64,000 nt of DNA from Symsagittifera roscoffensis (Eukaryota > Xenacoelomorpha > Acoela > Convolutidae), in contig NC_087069.1 in NCBI RefSeq assembly GCF_963678635.1, positions 7,512,633-7,576,632 of the forward strand. Reading direction: 5' to 3'. The notes beneath the pieces were generated by a model. It was not told the origin of the DNA, ran no database searches, and saw only the letters and a program-made list of their open reading frames with translations. Position 1 is the stretch's first letter, and each line of letters starts with the position of its first letter. Of this stretch, positions 39,291 through 50,096 are shown piece by piece. Made by a program: the position numbers and the translations under genes.

Positions 39291-40610
39291 ATGAGTGTAA
39301 ACCAAAGCCATTTTCGGTACGGGGCTTTTACAAATTCTTCATTGGAGATTTTTGATAAAGTCCCAGTTTTGGAAACAATTATGTCATCTTACACACAAGA
39401 AGTATTCCCCAGTACTTCTCTGGATGAAAGCAGTATTGAGTTTGAATTTGAAACGGATCGTAACCTCTACTTGGATATGCGTGATACCCATCTTAGCTTA
39501 AAGCTTCAACTATTTAAAGGAAGATTGTTTGATGCTTTCAAAAAAGAAAAAGCAGAACATAAAGCAAAATCGGAGGAAGATTCAGATGAGGAACGACAAA
39601 CTTACTTAACTTATGTAAACAATCTACTACGTTCTCTATTCTCCAACTGTGAAGTTTATTTCAACAATACAATGGTCTACAATGCCAATGGATTATATCC
39701 TCATAAAGCACAGATATCGAACGAATTCAACTCGTCAGCAGTGAGTAATAAAGGAATTCTTGCTTGTCATGGATACAGTTTTGAAGAAAATCCTGATGCA
39801 TTTGATATGTATCCATTCACTGATAGAGTAAATTCCTTGGGAACAGGGATAACTTTTTCACTCTATGGAAGGCTCGCCATTGATTTGTTTACTTGCGAAA
39901 AACTGTTGCTACCAAACACCAAAGTTCGAATTAAACTTATTCGAGCTAGACCTAATTTTTACATGTTATCTGATAATCCAAATGTCAGTCTGAAAATAGT
40001 TGATTGTTCATTGTTTACTAGAAGAATTTTAGTTGCTGAACCTAATCATCAATACTTGCAATGGAATCTGGAAAGAGAACCTGCTCAATACAATTACATG
40101 GAAACTATAGCAAGAACCTTTATCATTCCATCTCGTCAAAACCAGTTTATTCAGGAAAATGTTTTCAATAATGCCCCAATCAGAAGGATAGCTGTTGCAA
40201 TGAATACAAATTCGGCTGTTGCGGGATCTTTTCATGAAAATCCTTTCAATTATCAACAATTTCATTTGAGAGAGCTTAGAATTATTCGGGGTGGAAGAGC
40301 AATTATTTCATTAGATACAACTTCTCCTTGTCGACCCTATGTTACAACAATGAAAGCAATGCAGTTTAACGAAAATTTTCTAGCTCTTCCTATGGAAGAT
40401 TTTCAAAATCACTATATTCTAGTTTTCGACTTGACTTCACTACAGGATGCCGCTGAACACTTGCATTATCCAGAACTTAGTGGAGAAAGCTTGAGATTAG
40501 AAATGTTTTTTCAGTTTCCCTTGGAGCAAGTAACGGAAGTGATAGTCTTGGGAGAAAGACTATCAAATGTTCAAATTGACAAATTCGGAACAGTTGCTAA
40601 AAATGTTTAG
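39291..40610 (+). CDS. Major capsid protein, double jelly-roll, 439 aa
   Basis: Length, order (after penton and pVI-like genes) and sequence features such as FDKVPVLETIMSSYTQEVFPS near the N-terminus, YLDMRDTHLSLKLQL and the HLRELRIIRGGRAI segment near the middle-end match the hexon-like capsid protein of Mavericks. An acidic loop (KSEEDSDEERQ) lies near 95. Intact from ATG to TAG. The last bases overlap the start of the next gene. Confidence 0.92.
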   Translation: MSVNQSHFRYGAFTNSSLEIFDKVPVLETIMSSYTQEVFPSTSLDESSIEFEFETDRNLYLDMRDTHLSLKLQLFKGRLFDAFKKEKAEHKAKSEEDSDEERQTYLTYVNNLLRSLFSNCEVYFNNTMVYNANGLYPHKAQISNEFNSSAVSNKGILACHGYSFEENPDAFDMYPFTDRVNSLGTGITFSLYGRLAIDLFTCEKLLLPNTKVRIKLIRARPNFYMLSDNPNVSLKIVDCSLFTRRILVAEPNHQYLQWNLEREPAQYNYMETIARTFIIPSRQNQFIQENVFNNAPIRRIAVAMNTNSAVAGSFHENPFNYQQFHLRELRIIRGGRAIISLDTTSPCRPYVTTMKAMQFNENFLALPMEDFQNHYILVFDLTSLQDAAEHLHYPELSGESLRLEMFFQFPLEQVTEVIVLGERLSNVQIDKFGTVAKNV

Positions 40611-40961
40611 TTTTTTTGAGTTTTCAGGTTCCTATAAAAATATTGTAGCTTTTTTGGGACTTTTCATTGTGATTATCTCTGTACTATATATTTTGTTTTT
40701 CTTCAGACTTAAATCTCCAGAAAAAGCAGCTAATGAATGCTGTTTAATTGAAAACCCAAGACATTTCTTCAACCTAGACTGTAAATCAGTGTTCAACATA
40801 TTTTGTCCAGTTCACAAGTTTTGTGTATGGGACTTTGTTGATTCAGTACCTAAATGCGAGTAAGTCAATAACTTTAGGATTTTCCATCCTAAATTACAAT
40901 ATCATACTTTCTATTTCTTTGTTTTAGATGTAAATCAGCTAACATTTGCGAAAATGGATAA
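40603..40961 (+). CDS. Spliced Cys-rich membrane protein
   Basis: ATG at 40603 overlaps the capsid gene end (a further in-frame ATG is at 40567). One membrane span (IVAFLGLFIVIISVLYILFFF) is followed by a Cys-rich outside part (CCLIENP ... CKSVFNIFCPVHKFC). A 68-nt intron (40860-40927, GTAAGT...TTTTAG) removes the early stop and extends the tail by about a dozen residues with two more Cys (CKSANIC). The spliced stop TAA overlaps the protease ATG. Likely a virion membrane or surface component. Confidence 0.65.
40860..40927 (+). other. 68-nt intron in the Cys-rich membrane gene
   Basis: GTAAGT donor directly after GCGA, T-rich tract and TTTGTTTTAG acceptor. Removing it keeps the frame and continues a Cys-patterned tail. 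Confidence 0.65.
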
Positions 40962-41352
40962 TTTTTCACTTCTGCAAATTATTGAAAGAATTCCTGAACT
41001 CAGGTTCAAGTACATGGGATCTTACCCCTCTGATAAAGTACCTCAACTAACAAAATACTCTTTTGCAATTGTTAACTCAGCTCCAAGCAATGATAGAGGG
41101 GAGCACTGGATCATGATGGCTCGATTGGATAAAACTTACTATTTTGCTGATTCTTTGGGTCGAAAAAGAACAACTTATTCCTTTCTAACAAAAAAGTATC
41201 GGCGAATGGATCCTCGAAAGCTACAAAAAACTGATAATTTGTGTGGATTTTACGCAATTTATTCAGAATTTCTTCTTTTTAAATTCTACCAGACAAACTT
41301 GAATAATATTCACGATGTGCATGTTTTGAATTTTATAAGTAATTTTATGTAA
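40954..41352 (+). CDS. Adenain-like cysteine protease, 132 aa
   Basis: Virion maturation protease. The catalytic set is visible: His in RGEHWIMMAR, the acidic residue in YYFADSLG, Gln in RKLQKTD and Cys in NLCGFYAIY, in the order used by adenovirus-type and SUMO-type proteases. Its likely substrates are the neighbouring capsid proteins; LGGGK in the pVI-like protein fits. It is the last gene before the right terminal repeat. Confidence 0.92.
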   Translation: MDNFSLLQIIERIPELRFKYMGSYPSDKVPQLTKYSFAIVNSAPSNDRGEHWIMMARLDKTYYFADSLGRKRTTYSFLTKKYRRMDPRKLQKTDNLCGFYAIYSEFLLFKFYQTNLNNIHDVHVLNFISNFM

Positions 41353-41405
41353 ATTTGTAGTTTTTTCATTTGTAAGTGTAAATTATGGCAGTAAGTTTAC
41401 TATAT

Positions 41406-41958
41406 GATGCAGTGATTTATATACTTTCTTTGTAATTTAAATTTTTTTCTCAAAAAACTTGACTTTTTTCGAAGTCTCTGTAGGTTCAGAATAGATTCAG
41501 ATAGGTAGAAACTAAAAGTATCTAATAAATTTTTATCATATCAAATTAAACAAAATCTTGTCGTGTTTTGAATTTTTTCGAAAAAATTTTTTTGATAAAA
41601 ATTCCAAGTTTTTGCACAAAAACTCTTACCATTGACTTACCATCCACCAAAAAACTAAAGACATAACCTTTATTCTACAATATACACGTAATTAACAATT
41701 AATTGTTCTCAATTAGGTAACGCGCGCCCAGATTTTTGTGAAAAAATTAGACAAAAAACAAAAAAATTACGTTTTTCTTACCATTATCTTATCATCACAC
41801 AAACCATAAAACCTTACCATCGGTATTCCCTATCTTAATACATTGTAGACTCTATACCCAATCTTAATAGATAGCTGGAAGACGGGATGCTCTATTCCCT
41901 ATCCTAATACATGGGGGTCTTCCTCCTCCCCCCCTGATCACCTCCAACATCTACTACT
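41406..41958. repeat. Right terminal inverted repeat, copy 2
   Basis: Inverted match to 26287-26828 and 5456-6024; ends ...CTACTACT. Similarity fades into the protease 3' side around 41386. Confidence 0.93.
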
Positions 41959-41964
41959 CCGGGG
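41959..41964. repeat. Target-site duplication CCGGGG (copy 2, right)
   Basis: Exact partner of 26281-26286. Confidence 0.88.
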
Positions 41965-42961
41965 AGTATGTGACATTCAACCAGAATGGTAAAATGCAAT
42001 TTCGCATTCCAATTTTTATTTGAACATCTAGCTGGGAAATTGATGGTTTTGATGAAATAGTTACGTTAATTGATCGATCAGACAAATCGGGAAGGGTTAG
42101 TTTTGACTGACATGCCAGTTATTAAAATACCGGTTTGGACGCGTAAATTTTTTATTCAGCACACACTGAAACTGCGGAATCAGAACAACAGTAGTCTCAG
42201 TGACAACAACAACGAAAAAAACGGCAAAAATTTGAGATTGTGATTAGAAATTATCAGAAATCACTCCAAGTTGTAACGATTGTGCCTACCATTGTTACAG
42301 AGCAGTTCACGAGAAACAAGGAAGGGTATTGGGACGACGTTTCCAGCCTTCTGAGGAGAAATAAGAGCGTTATTTTACCGGATTCCAGAATCCGGAAGGG
42401 TCTCAGGAGAGAACTGTAACTCGTTATTTTAACAATTTTTAGCTTCCCGAATGTCTTGAGTTGAATTTATTTAATATCAAATTCGTTTTCAGATAATGAG
42501 AAGCTAGGAGTTGGGGGAAAAGGTTGATCCATCTTCGATCGAGATGATGATTTTTATCTACTGAACAAAAACAATAGTAATATAATAAATAAGCATTGGC
42601 CCTCTTTTTAGGAGTGCCCTCGTGGTCTGGGGATACTGAGACCCAGCCATGAGCTCACTTTTTTGCATAAAATTAAATTAATCAGAGCTTTCTGATCAAA
42701 GCCGGAAACAGTAACGTTTCTGTCGACCCGATGTTAGTAAGACCACCAAAAGAACTGGCTTTGGCGAGGACGGTGAAAAGCATATAGAGCTGTGTTTAGA
42801 CGCTAGCCAGTCGTTTTAGAACATAGTTTTTTTCCGTCGATATGTACTTCCGGGCGAATGTTACACAGATGTTTTTATGGCGCTAGTGGTCGTTATTCAT
42901 TTTAACATCATGATCGGCAGAACCGTTAGTGAGCACTCCGCGCCGAGCAGATGCTCAAAAA
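41965..42961. other. Right flank of Maverick copy 2, no gene recognised
   Basis: About 1 kb of non-Maverick sequence up to the LTR of the plus-strand gypsy element. No convincing reading frame, RNA gene or repeat was found. With the 544-bp left flank it is the original target DNA. Confidence 0.5.
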
Positions 42962-43530
42962 TGTGCCAGTCGGTCATATTTGGAAGTCTGACCTTTAGCA
43001 ATACGAACGACGTATTTTTAGCTTGAAATGGAACTTTTCAAATTTCAAATTGAGCATGTCATGCTAAACTTTTTCGCGACAACTTAAAATCTCAGAAATA
43101 TTAGATCAGAACAATCGAGTTACAATCGCAGGAAAGTGGTAAGAAAAAGCAACGGGAAATTGCTATTCGCAATTCTCAGATATAATATCATACTAGAGTA
43201 GAGCTGTGTTATCCTGAAATAGAAGACAGAACGATTGTGAACAACGAAAATACAAATTAGAAGTGGACCGGCGTGAACCTTCGGTGGATAGGTGGACAGC
43301 CGAAGTCTCCCAAGGGTCAAGCCCCAGGACTCGATTTTCAAATTAAAATTCAGTTCCCAAGCTGGAATTTATCAAATTCAAACTTCTTAAGTTAATTTTA
43401 ATTCCTTTAATGCTAGAGTTGCTGATTAATTTAATTACTCCAATTCTCGAGTGTGCTGGTATGTGAGTACCCAATTTAATTTTCTTGAGTGTGTTTTTTA
43501 CTTGTTATATTGACGTAGGGAGAGTTTTAG
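42962..43530 (+). repeat. gypsy LTR (plus-strand element)
   Basis: Begins TGTGCCAGTCGGTCATA and shares ordered blocks with the LTR at 25120-25742 in the opposite orientation. The right boundary is approximate. No matching 3' LTR was found downstream. Confidence 0.75.
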
Positions 43531-43604
43531 GTTGATCCATCTGAAATGGATCAAGTTCTATTGTCTAAAAAAAGTAACTGTACGGATTGTTCCGACCCTG
43601 TTTT

Positions 43605-44121
43605 TTCAGCTGCAAACAAAGGGTCTCTGCGGGTACTAGGCAGAACACCAATAATAGCCCTGAACCTGGGGGAACGCAACATAAAGTCTGGTATGCCAAC
43701 GGAAAAAAGAATGTACGTGCTGGACACGGATGCATCGGTAGTAGCGATTTCTGGAATTCTCCATCAAGAGCAAGAGTGGAACAGGAAGACAGTCTTGAGG
43801 CCGATAGCATACTGGAGTAAAGTTTTGAGTGATAGATGAAGTACGGCGCGCCTAAAGCAGAGATGTTCGCGGTGGTTACCTTTGTCGAAAAATAGAGAGC
43901 ATATCTAGGTAGCGAGCCATTCAAGTTACGGGTCGACAATAGAGCACTCAGTTGGTTGAAAACGTACTCAATGGATCAGAGCTACATTGGGAGAAGGATA
44001 GTTCGTTTGGATAGTTCGCATTTAAAAATCAAAATGCCGATAGCTTGAGTAAGAAGACGGAGTTCTACGAGAGACAGGAGCAGAGGGAGGCGGATAGACC
44101 AGAAATCAAAGATGGCTTCTC
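43605..44121 (+). pseudogene. gypsy protease scrap joined to RNase H
   Basis: The first 28 codons (AANKGSLRVLGRTPIIALNLGE) are the protease-end segment known from the minus-strand copy; at about 43690 it jumps to RNase H (MYVLDTDASVVAISGILHQ). A 25-bp deletion relative to the other two RNase H copies lies near 44010. Confidence 0.82.
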
Positions 44122-45939
44122 CTCGATAACCAAGAGCGGCCTCTGTGTCAGTGTTTTGTTGAATACTCTTGATATGCCCATCACAATCCAGTGGGGAAAG
44201 AAATTGGGATACCCTCTACCCGGAAAACTCGATATAAAATGACCGAAAATGAAAAAAATAATGAAGTTCTTGATTGTCACAATCATAGGGGTATGATTTG
44301 TATCTTGAAAAATTTGAAGAAAATAAAATATTCATCAGGTCTTGTGAAATCGCTTAAGTCAGAGACAGACGATGGACATTCGAGCTGTTCGAATTTCCCG
44401 GAAAGACCCACACTAGATGAAATGGAAATGGAAAAACCGGTCTTTATCAGAAAGAGAGCACTTGAGGGGCAGGGTAACGGACGAACAGCTCGAAGCCATC
44501 AAGGACGTACTAGAGCGAAATGAGGGAGTTTTTCCGAAACATAAGGCCGACATTGGATGTTGTATTTTTGTTGAACACGAAATAGAACTTGAAGAGTCAG
44601 CGGTACCGCACAGGGATGGGGCGAGGCCTATGACCTCCCACAAATCGGATGCATGTAGGAAAGAGATAGAGACCTTACTAGAGTATGATATAATAGAACC
44701 ATCCAAATCACCGTGGGCGTATGAAGTACTGATGGCTAAGAAGAAAGGCGATCAATTGAGGCTTTGTTGTGCTTTTCGATATCTGAACTCTGTCACGGTG
44801 AAGGATGCCTATCCCATACCTAGAATTGATGAGAACCTCTCGAAGTTAGGGGACGCAATTTTTTTTTACAAATCTTGATTTAGGATCAGCTCTTTGACAG
44901 GTTCCACTGAGGAAGCAATACTGGGACAAAGCAGGGTTCGCATGAGAGCTGGGTCTGTTTCGATGGAAAAGGATGCCCTTTGGTCTTTGCAAGGCCACGT
45001 CCACGTTTCAACGACTGATGGCACACGCATTGATAGGTGTAACGAAGAAATACGGCAACCTGGTAGTGTGCTACGTGGATGACGTGGTAATAGCGACACC
45101 TACACTAGAGGATCACGTCGAGCGACTGGACGAGGTGTTTGCCTGCATGAAGAGATCGGGACTAAAATGCAAACCGTCAAAGTGCGAGATACTCAAGGAC
45201 TCTATTAAGTACCTAGGGAGGATGGCTGACAGACATCGCATCAGATCAGACCTGGATGCAGTAGAAGCGGTTCTGACCTGGAAATCACCAAAGACGGAAC
45301 ATCAATTGATGAGCTTCTTGTGTTTTGCGAACTATTACAGGGGATTCATTAAGGGCTATGCGAACAAAGTGTACCCAATGCAAAAACTCATGAGGCACAA
45401 AGGCAAGAATTTCACGTGGAACAATGCAGCAGAAGAGTCATTCCAAAGAATAAAGAAGGAATTGTGTGAAGCACCGGTGTTAGGTATGCCAACGGAAAAA
45501 GGAAGGTACGTGCTGGACAAGGATGCATCGGTAGTAGCGATTTCTGGAATTCTCCATCAAGAGCAAGAGTGGAACAGGAAGACAGTCTTGAGGCCGATAG
45601 CATACTGGAGTAAAATCTTGAGTGATAGATGAAGTACGGCGCGCCTAAAGCAGAGATGTTCGCGGTGGTTACCTTTGTCGAAAAATAGAGAGCATATCTA
45701 GGTAGCGAGCCATTCATGTTACGGGTCGACAATAGAGCACTCAGTTGGTTGAAAACGTACTCAATGGATCAGAGCTACATTGGGAGAAGGATAGTTCGTT
45801 TGGATGGCTACAGCATGATAATTGAATACAGGACAAGAGATAAAAATCAAAATGCCGATAGCTTGAGTAAGAAGACGGAGTTCTACGAGAGACAGGAGCA
45901 GAGGGAGGCGGATAGACCAGAAATCAAAGATGGCTTCTC
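44122..45939 (+). repeat. Tandem duplication unit 1: pre-RT/RT/RNase H, 1818 bp
   Basis: Direct repeat with 45940-47757. Each starts at TCGATAACCAAGAGCGGC (pre-RT) and ends at GATGGCTTCTCC (after RNase H). Confidence 0.93.
44417..45632 (+). pseudogene. gypsy reverse transcriptase/RNase H, copy A, broken
   Basis: The front part (DEQLEAIKDVLERNEGVFP ... FRYLNSVTVKDAYPIPRID) is one frame to 44878; the back part, with MPFGLCKATSTFQRL and the catalytic YVDD (CYVDDVVIATP), is another from about 44870. A T-run near 44860 carries the frame change, and in-frame TGA codons lie at 44895 and about 44943. The RNase H start (YVLDKDASVVAISGILHQ) closes it; the frame ends TGA at 45630-45632 before the rest of RNase H. 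Confidence 0.92.
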
Positions 45940-47757
45940 CTCGATAACCAAGAGCGGCCTCTGTGTCAGTGTTTTGTTGAATACTCTTGATATGCCCATC
46001 ACAATCCAGTGGGGAAAGAAATTGGGATACCCTCTACCCGGAAAACTCGATATAAAATGACCGAAAATGAAAAAAAGAATGAAGTTCTTGATTGTCACAA
46101 TCATAGGGGTATGATTTGTATCTTGAAAAAATTGAAGAAATTAAAATATTCATCAGGTCTTGTGAAATTGCTTAAGTCAGAGACAGACGATGGACATTCG
46201 AGCTGTTCGAATTTCCCGGAAAGACCCACACTAGATGAAATGGAAATGGAAAAACCGGTCTTTATCAGAAAGAGAGCACTTGAGGGGCAGGGTAACGGAC
46301 GAACAGCTCGAAGCCATCAAGGACGTACTAGAGCGAAATGAGGGAGTTTTTCCGAAACATAAGGCCGACATTGGATGTTGTATTTTTGTTGAACACGAAA
46401 TAGAACTTGAAGAGTCAGCGGTACCGCACAGGGATGGGGCGAGGCCTATGACCTCCCACAAATCGGATGCATGTAGGAAAGAGATTGAGACCTTACTAGA
46501 GTATGATATAATAGAACCATCCAAATCACCGTGGGCGTATGAAGTACTGATGGCTAAGAAGAAAAGCGATCAATTGAGGTTTTGTTGTGCTTTTCGATAT
46601 CTGAACTCTGTCACGGTGAAGGATGCCTATCGCATACCTAGAATTGATGACAACCTCTCGAAGTTAGGGGACGAAAATTTTTTTTACAAATCTTGATTTA
46701 GGATCAGCTCTTTGACAGGTTCCACTGAGGAAGCAACACAGAGACCAAGCAGGGTTCGCATGAGAGCTGGGTCTGTTTCGATGGAAAAGGATGCCCTTTG
46801 GTCTTTGCAAGGCCACGTCCACGTTTCAACGACTGATGGCACACGCATTGATAGGTGTAACGAAAAAATACGGCCACCTGGTAGTGTGCTACGTGGACGA
46901 CGTGGTAAAAGCGACACCTACACTAGAGGATCACGTCGAGCGACTGGACGAGGTGTTTGCCTGCATGAAGAGATCGGGACTAAAATGCAAACCGTCAAAG
47001 TGCGAGATACTCAAGGACTCTATTAAGTACCTAGGGAGGATGGCTGACAGACATCGCATCAGACCAGACCTGGATGCAGTAGAAGCGGTTTTGACCTGGA
47101 AATCACCAAAGACGGAACATCAATTGATGAGCTTCTTGTGTTTTGCGAACTATTACAGGGGATTCATTAAGGGCTTTGCGAACAAAGTGTACCCAATGCA
47201 AAAACTCATGAGGCACAAAGGCAAAAATTTCACGTGGAACAATGCAGCAGAAGAGTCATTCCAAAGAATAAAGAAGGAATTGTGTGAAGCACCGGTGTTA
47301 GGTATGCCAACGGAAAAAGGAATGTACGTGCTGGACACGGATGCATCGGTAGTAGCGATTTCTGGAATTCTCCATCAAGAGCAAGAGTGGAACAGGAAGA
47401 CAGTCTTGAGGCCGATAGCATACTGGAGTAAAGTCTTGAGTGATAGATGAAGTACGGCGCGCCTAAAGCAGAGATGTTCGCGGTGGTTACCTTTGTCGAA
47501 AAATAGAGAGCATATCTAGGTAGCGAGCCATTCAAGTTACGGGTCGACAATAGAGCACTCAGTTGGTTGAAAACATACTCAATGGATCAGAGCTACATTG
47601 GGAGAAGGATAGTTTGTTTGGATGGCTACAGCATGATAATTGAACACATGACAAGAGATAAAAATCGAAATGCCGATAGCTTGAGTAAGAAGACGGAGTT
47701 CTACGAGAGACAGGAGCAGAGGGAGGCGGATAGACCAGAAATCAAAGATGGCTTCTC
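45940..47757 (+). repeat. Tandem duplication unit 2: pre-RT/RT/RNase H, 1818 bp
   Basis: Same unit as 44122-45939 with scattered differences. After it the pol sequence continues normally (CTTCATGGATAAGGAAAC) toward integrase. Confidence 0.93.
46235..47450 (+). pseudogene. gypsy reverse transcriptase/RNase H, copy B, broken
   Basis: Second copy with the same frame change and the same TGA codons (46713 and about 46761), so the damage predates the duplication. YVDDVV is kept (VVKATP here). RNase H again starts well (YVLDTDASVVAIS) and stops at 47450. Confidence 0.92.
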
Positions 47758-48461
47758 CTTCATGGATAAGGAAACGTACGATGGTCTTCCAATCACGAGG
47801 TGGCTCGACAAGTCTGGCAGACCTATAGAAGGTCATCCTTAGTTACCAGAGGAGCGTCCAGAGAAAAAGATCTGGAAAAGAAACCGATGGATGCCAATGG
47901 AGGTAAGGCTCAAGTCGAAAATAGTGAGGGAAACACTCAATTCAAAAGGCTATGATCTCAATCAAGTAAAAAACGGGAAGAGCAGAGATAGGCAAAGACA
48001 TGAACAGATTACTCGAGAAACTGGCAGACGATAAACCCTTAGCCAGGAAAAAACGCGAATTTGAAGCAGAAGTCACGATATTGGAAAGGAATAGTGCAGA
48101 TGGTAGTGAGGACTCCTTGAAAGAAGAAAAACCTGACGAAAAAAAAGTTGTGCAGTCATTAATTGAACAAAATTCCTGAAGAAGTGCTGAAGCGGTTTAT
48201 GGTGAGAAAGAAAAAAGTGGAATTTAAGGAGGATGCGGAACACCTTGGGACAGACAAAACTTCGGGGAGTGGCCCACTGCAGAAGAAGATGTCGAAAAAG
48301 AGAAATTGTCCAGGGAGTGCGACGAATGGGATGAAGACTCAGAGAAGAGCAGCGATGACCAAGATAGCCTATGCATGAGATTGGCAGAAGAGAAGATGAG
48401 GCACTGCGACATGGAGCTACAAACTGACCCTTTTTCAGGAATATACAATTTGGATTAGCAG
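47451..48461 (+). pseudogene. gypsy RNase H end and linker to integrase, decayed
   Basis: Pieces of the RNase H C-terminus (VDNRALSWLKTY, SLSKKTEFYERQEQREAD) are readable in changing frames, then a charged Lys/Glu-rich linker up to the integrase. Several stops. No separate gene. Confidence 0.65.
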
Positions 48462-50096
48462 GTGGGCGGAAGTGAAGAACTTGAGAAAATTGCAGTATCC
48501 AGGAGACCGTTCAGGGAGCTATCGTGTAATTCAAATGTCAGAACAAATCTAGTGCCAGAAGATGACAGGAAAGTCTTGAGGACGATAATTTGCGTCAAGC
48601 TGAAAGACGACATTCACAGTCCCGAAGAAATGAATGGTCAGATAATGGCATTGAAGGATCACGTCAAGGCGAGATACAGGCTATCGGATTCGATAAGAGC
48701 CCAGAAGAATGACAAGATGACGAGCCCCCTTTCCGAATGGATCCGGATGGGAGCCAAAGAGAAAGGGTATCTGGAAGAAGACAGCTACAGGATCTTGAGC
48801 CAGTTCCACAAGGAGAGAAAAAATTTACTCTATCACACAGCTGATGGGGTGGTAGCATGCAGGAGAAAGGATGAGGAGAAGATACTACACAAGCATAACG
48901 TCATCATACTACCGCAGTTGTACCAGACTGAAGTGTCATTCAGATCGCACGATCAAATGGGACACCAGGGGATAGACATGGTACAACAGAGAATACTACA
49001 CAGAGTTGACTGACCGGGGTTAAGGAAGGCTTGCGAGAGATGGGTGAACTCCTGTCTGGCGTGTTTACAAGTGAAAGATCCAAGGAAAAAGAAATTCTCA
49101 CTCAAGTCTTTGGACAGCTCGGATATTAACGAGGTTGTACAGATAGACCATCAAAAGATCTGCTTGACAGAGTCGGGTTACAACCAGATTCTGGTCATAA
49201 TAGTCCACTTTACGAAGTTGGCAGAAGCGGTGCCCTGTCAAACAGCATCAGCGGAGGAGACTTGCGACCACTTGATAACACACTGGATATCAGGATATGG
49301 TTGTCCGAGGACATTCCAGTCGGACAACGGGAAAGGCTTCGTAAGTGACTCGACAAAAGAATTGATGAAGAGGTCACACCTTGCTCAAGCGCACTCAACG
49401 ACTTACCATCCTCAGAGTAACGCGTTAGTGGAGAGACAGAACAGAACGTTGGTGAACATGCTTAGGGTGTATTGCTCGAGATACATGACAGACTGTGATA
49501 AATATCTGCCGCAAGTGGTAGGGGCGTACAACAGTACGCAACACTCGACAACAGGAATCAGTCCCTTCATGATGTTAACGGGCAGGGACAGAGAAATGCC
49601 CCCAATATTCTTTTACCCAGAATACGAAGGGAAAAAGACATCGCCTCAAGCTTATGTGAAAGAAGCGGTCAAGAGACAACAGGAACTAAACGAGCTCCGC
49701 AGGAGGAACACGGCGCCAGCACAAAAGAGGCAGCGGAAGAAATGCGATGAGAGGATACTTCAAGCAAAACCGTATGCAGTGGGCCAATACGTCTGGGGGT
49801 TCCAGAATGTCATACTTCCTAAGGGGACGAAGAAACTACTTAAGAAATGGCGAGGATCGTTCATGATAACGGAAGTACACCAGCAGGGACGGTTCTACCG
49901 CTTGAGTAGGGGTCGATCAGCGGATTATGAAAATCAGAAACCTCATGTTCCATCTCCGGAAGACTGGTGCGTACCGCAGAATATGGAGGGACTTGAGTAC
50001 CTATTGCTAGAGCCAGCATGTGAGGTGAACGAAAAAGGCGCCAGAGAAAGAATGATGGCAACATGGACGTGTGCATGGATGACAATGAGAGGATAG
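48462..50096 (+). pseudogene. gypsy integrase with one in-frame stop
   Basis: Zinc-binding part: His pair in SHDQMGHQG and Cys pair in CLACL. Core: Asp in VVQIDHQK, Asp in FQSDNGKG, Glu in ALVERQNR, with 35 residues between the last two (DD35E). The C-terminal region (VGQYVWGFQNVI ... KWRGSFMITEV) is the usual target-binding tail. A single TGA at 49011-49013, where the family usually has Trp of the WPG motif, interrupts an otherwise open 545-codon frame. Confidence 0.92.

Larger units (their letters stand above)
26287..41958. mobile_element. Maverick/Polinton copy 2, complete ends
   Basis: 15,672 bp between CCGGGG duplications, with terminal inverted repeats of about 550 bp starting AGTAGT. 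It carries polymerase B, integrase, ATPase, protease, minor and major capsid proteins in the order usual for the group. Defects seen: the polymerase frame change shared with copy 1, a 1.6-kb internal deletion removing two small genes and most of a third (join at 31637-31645), and an Asp-to-Asn change in the ATPase Walker B motif. Confidence 0.97.

Noticed and set aside
43120..43341. Minus-strand 73-codon frame in the plus gypsy LTR
   Set aside because: Lies within LTR sequence shared with 25120-25742 and is not kept there.
44895..49013. A variant genetic code with TGA as Trp
   Set aside because: Clearly intact Maverick genes end in TGA and use TGG for Trp, and a third TGA in the RT falls where Trp is not expected.
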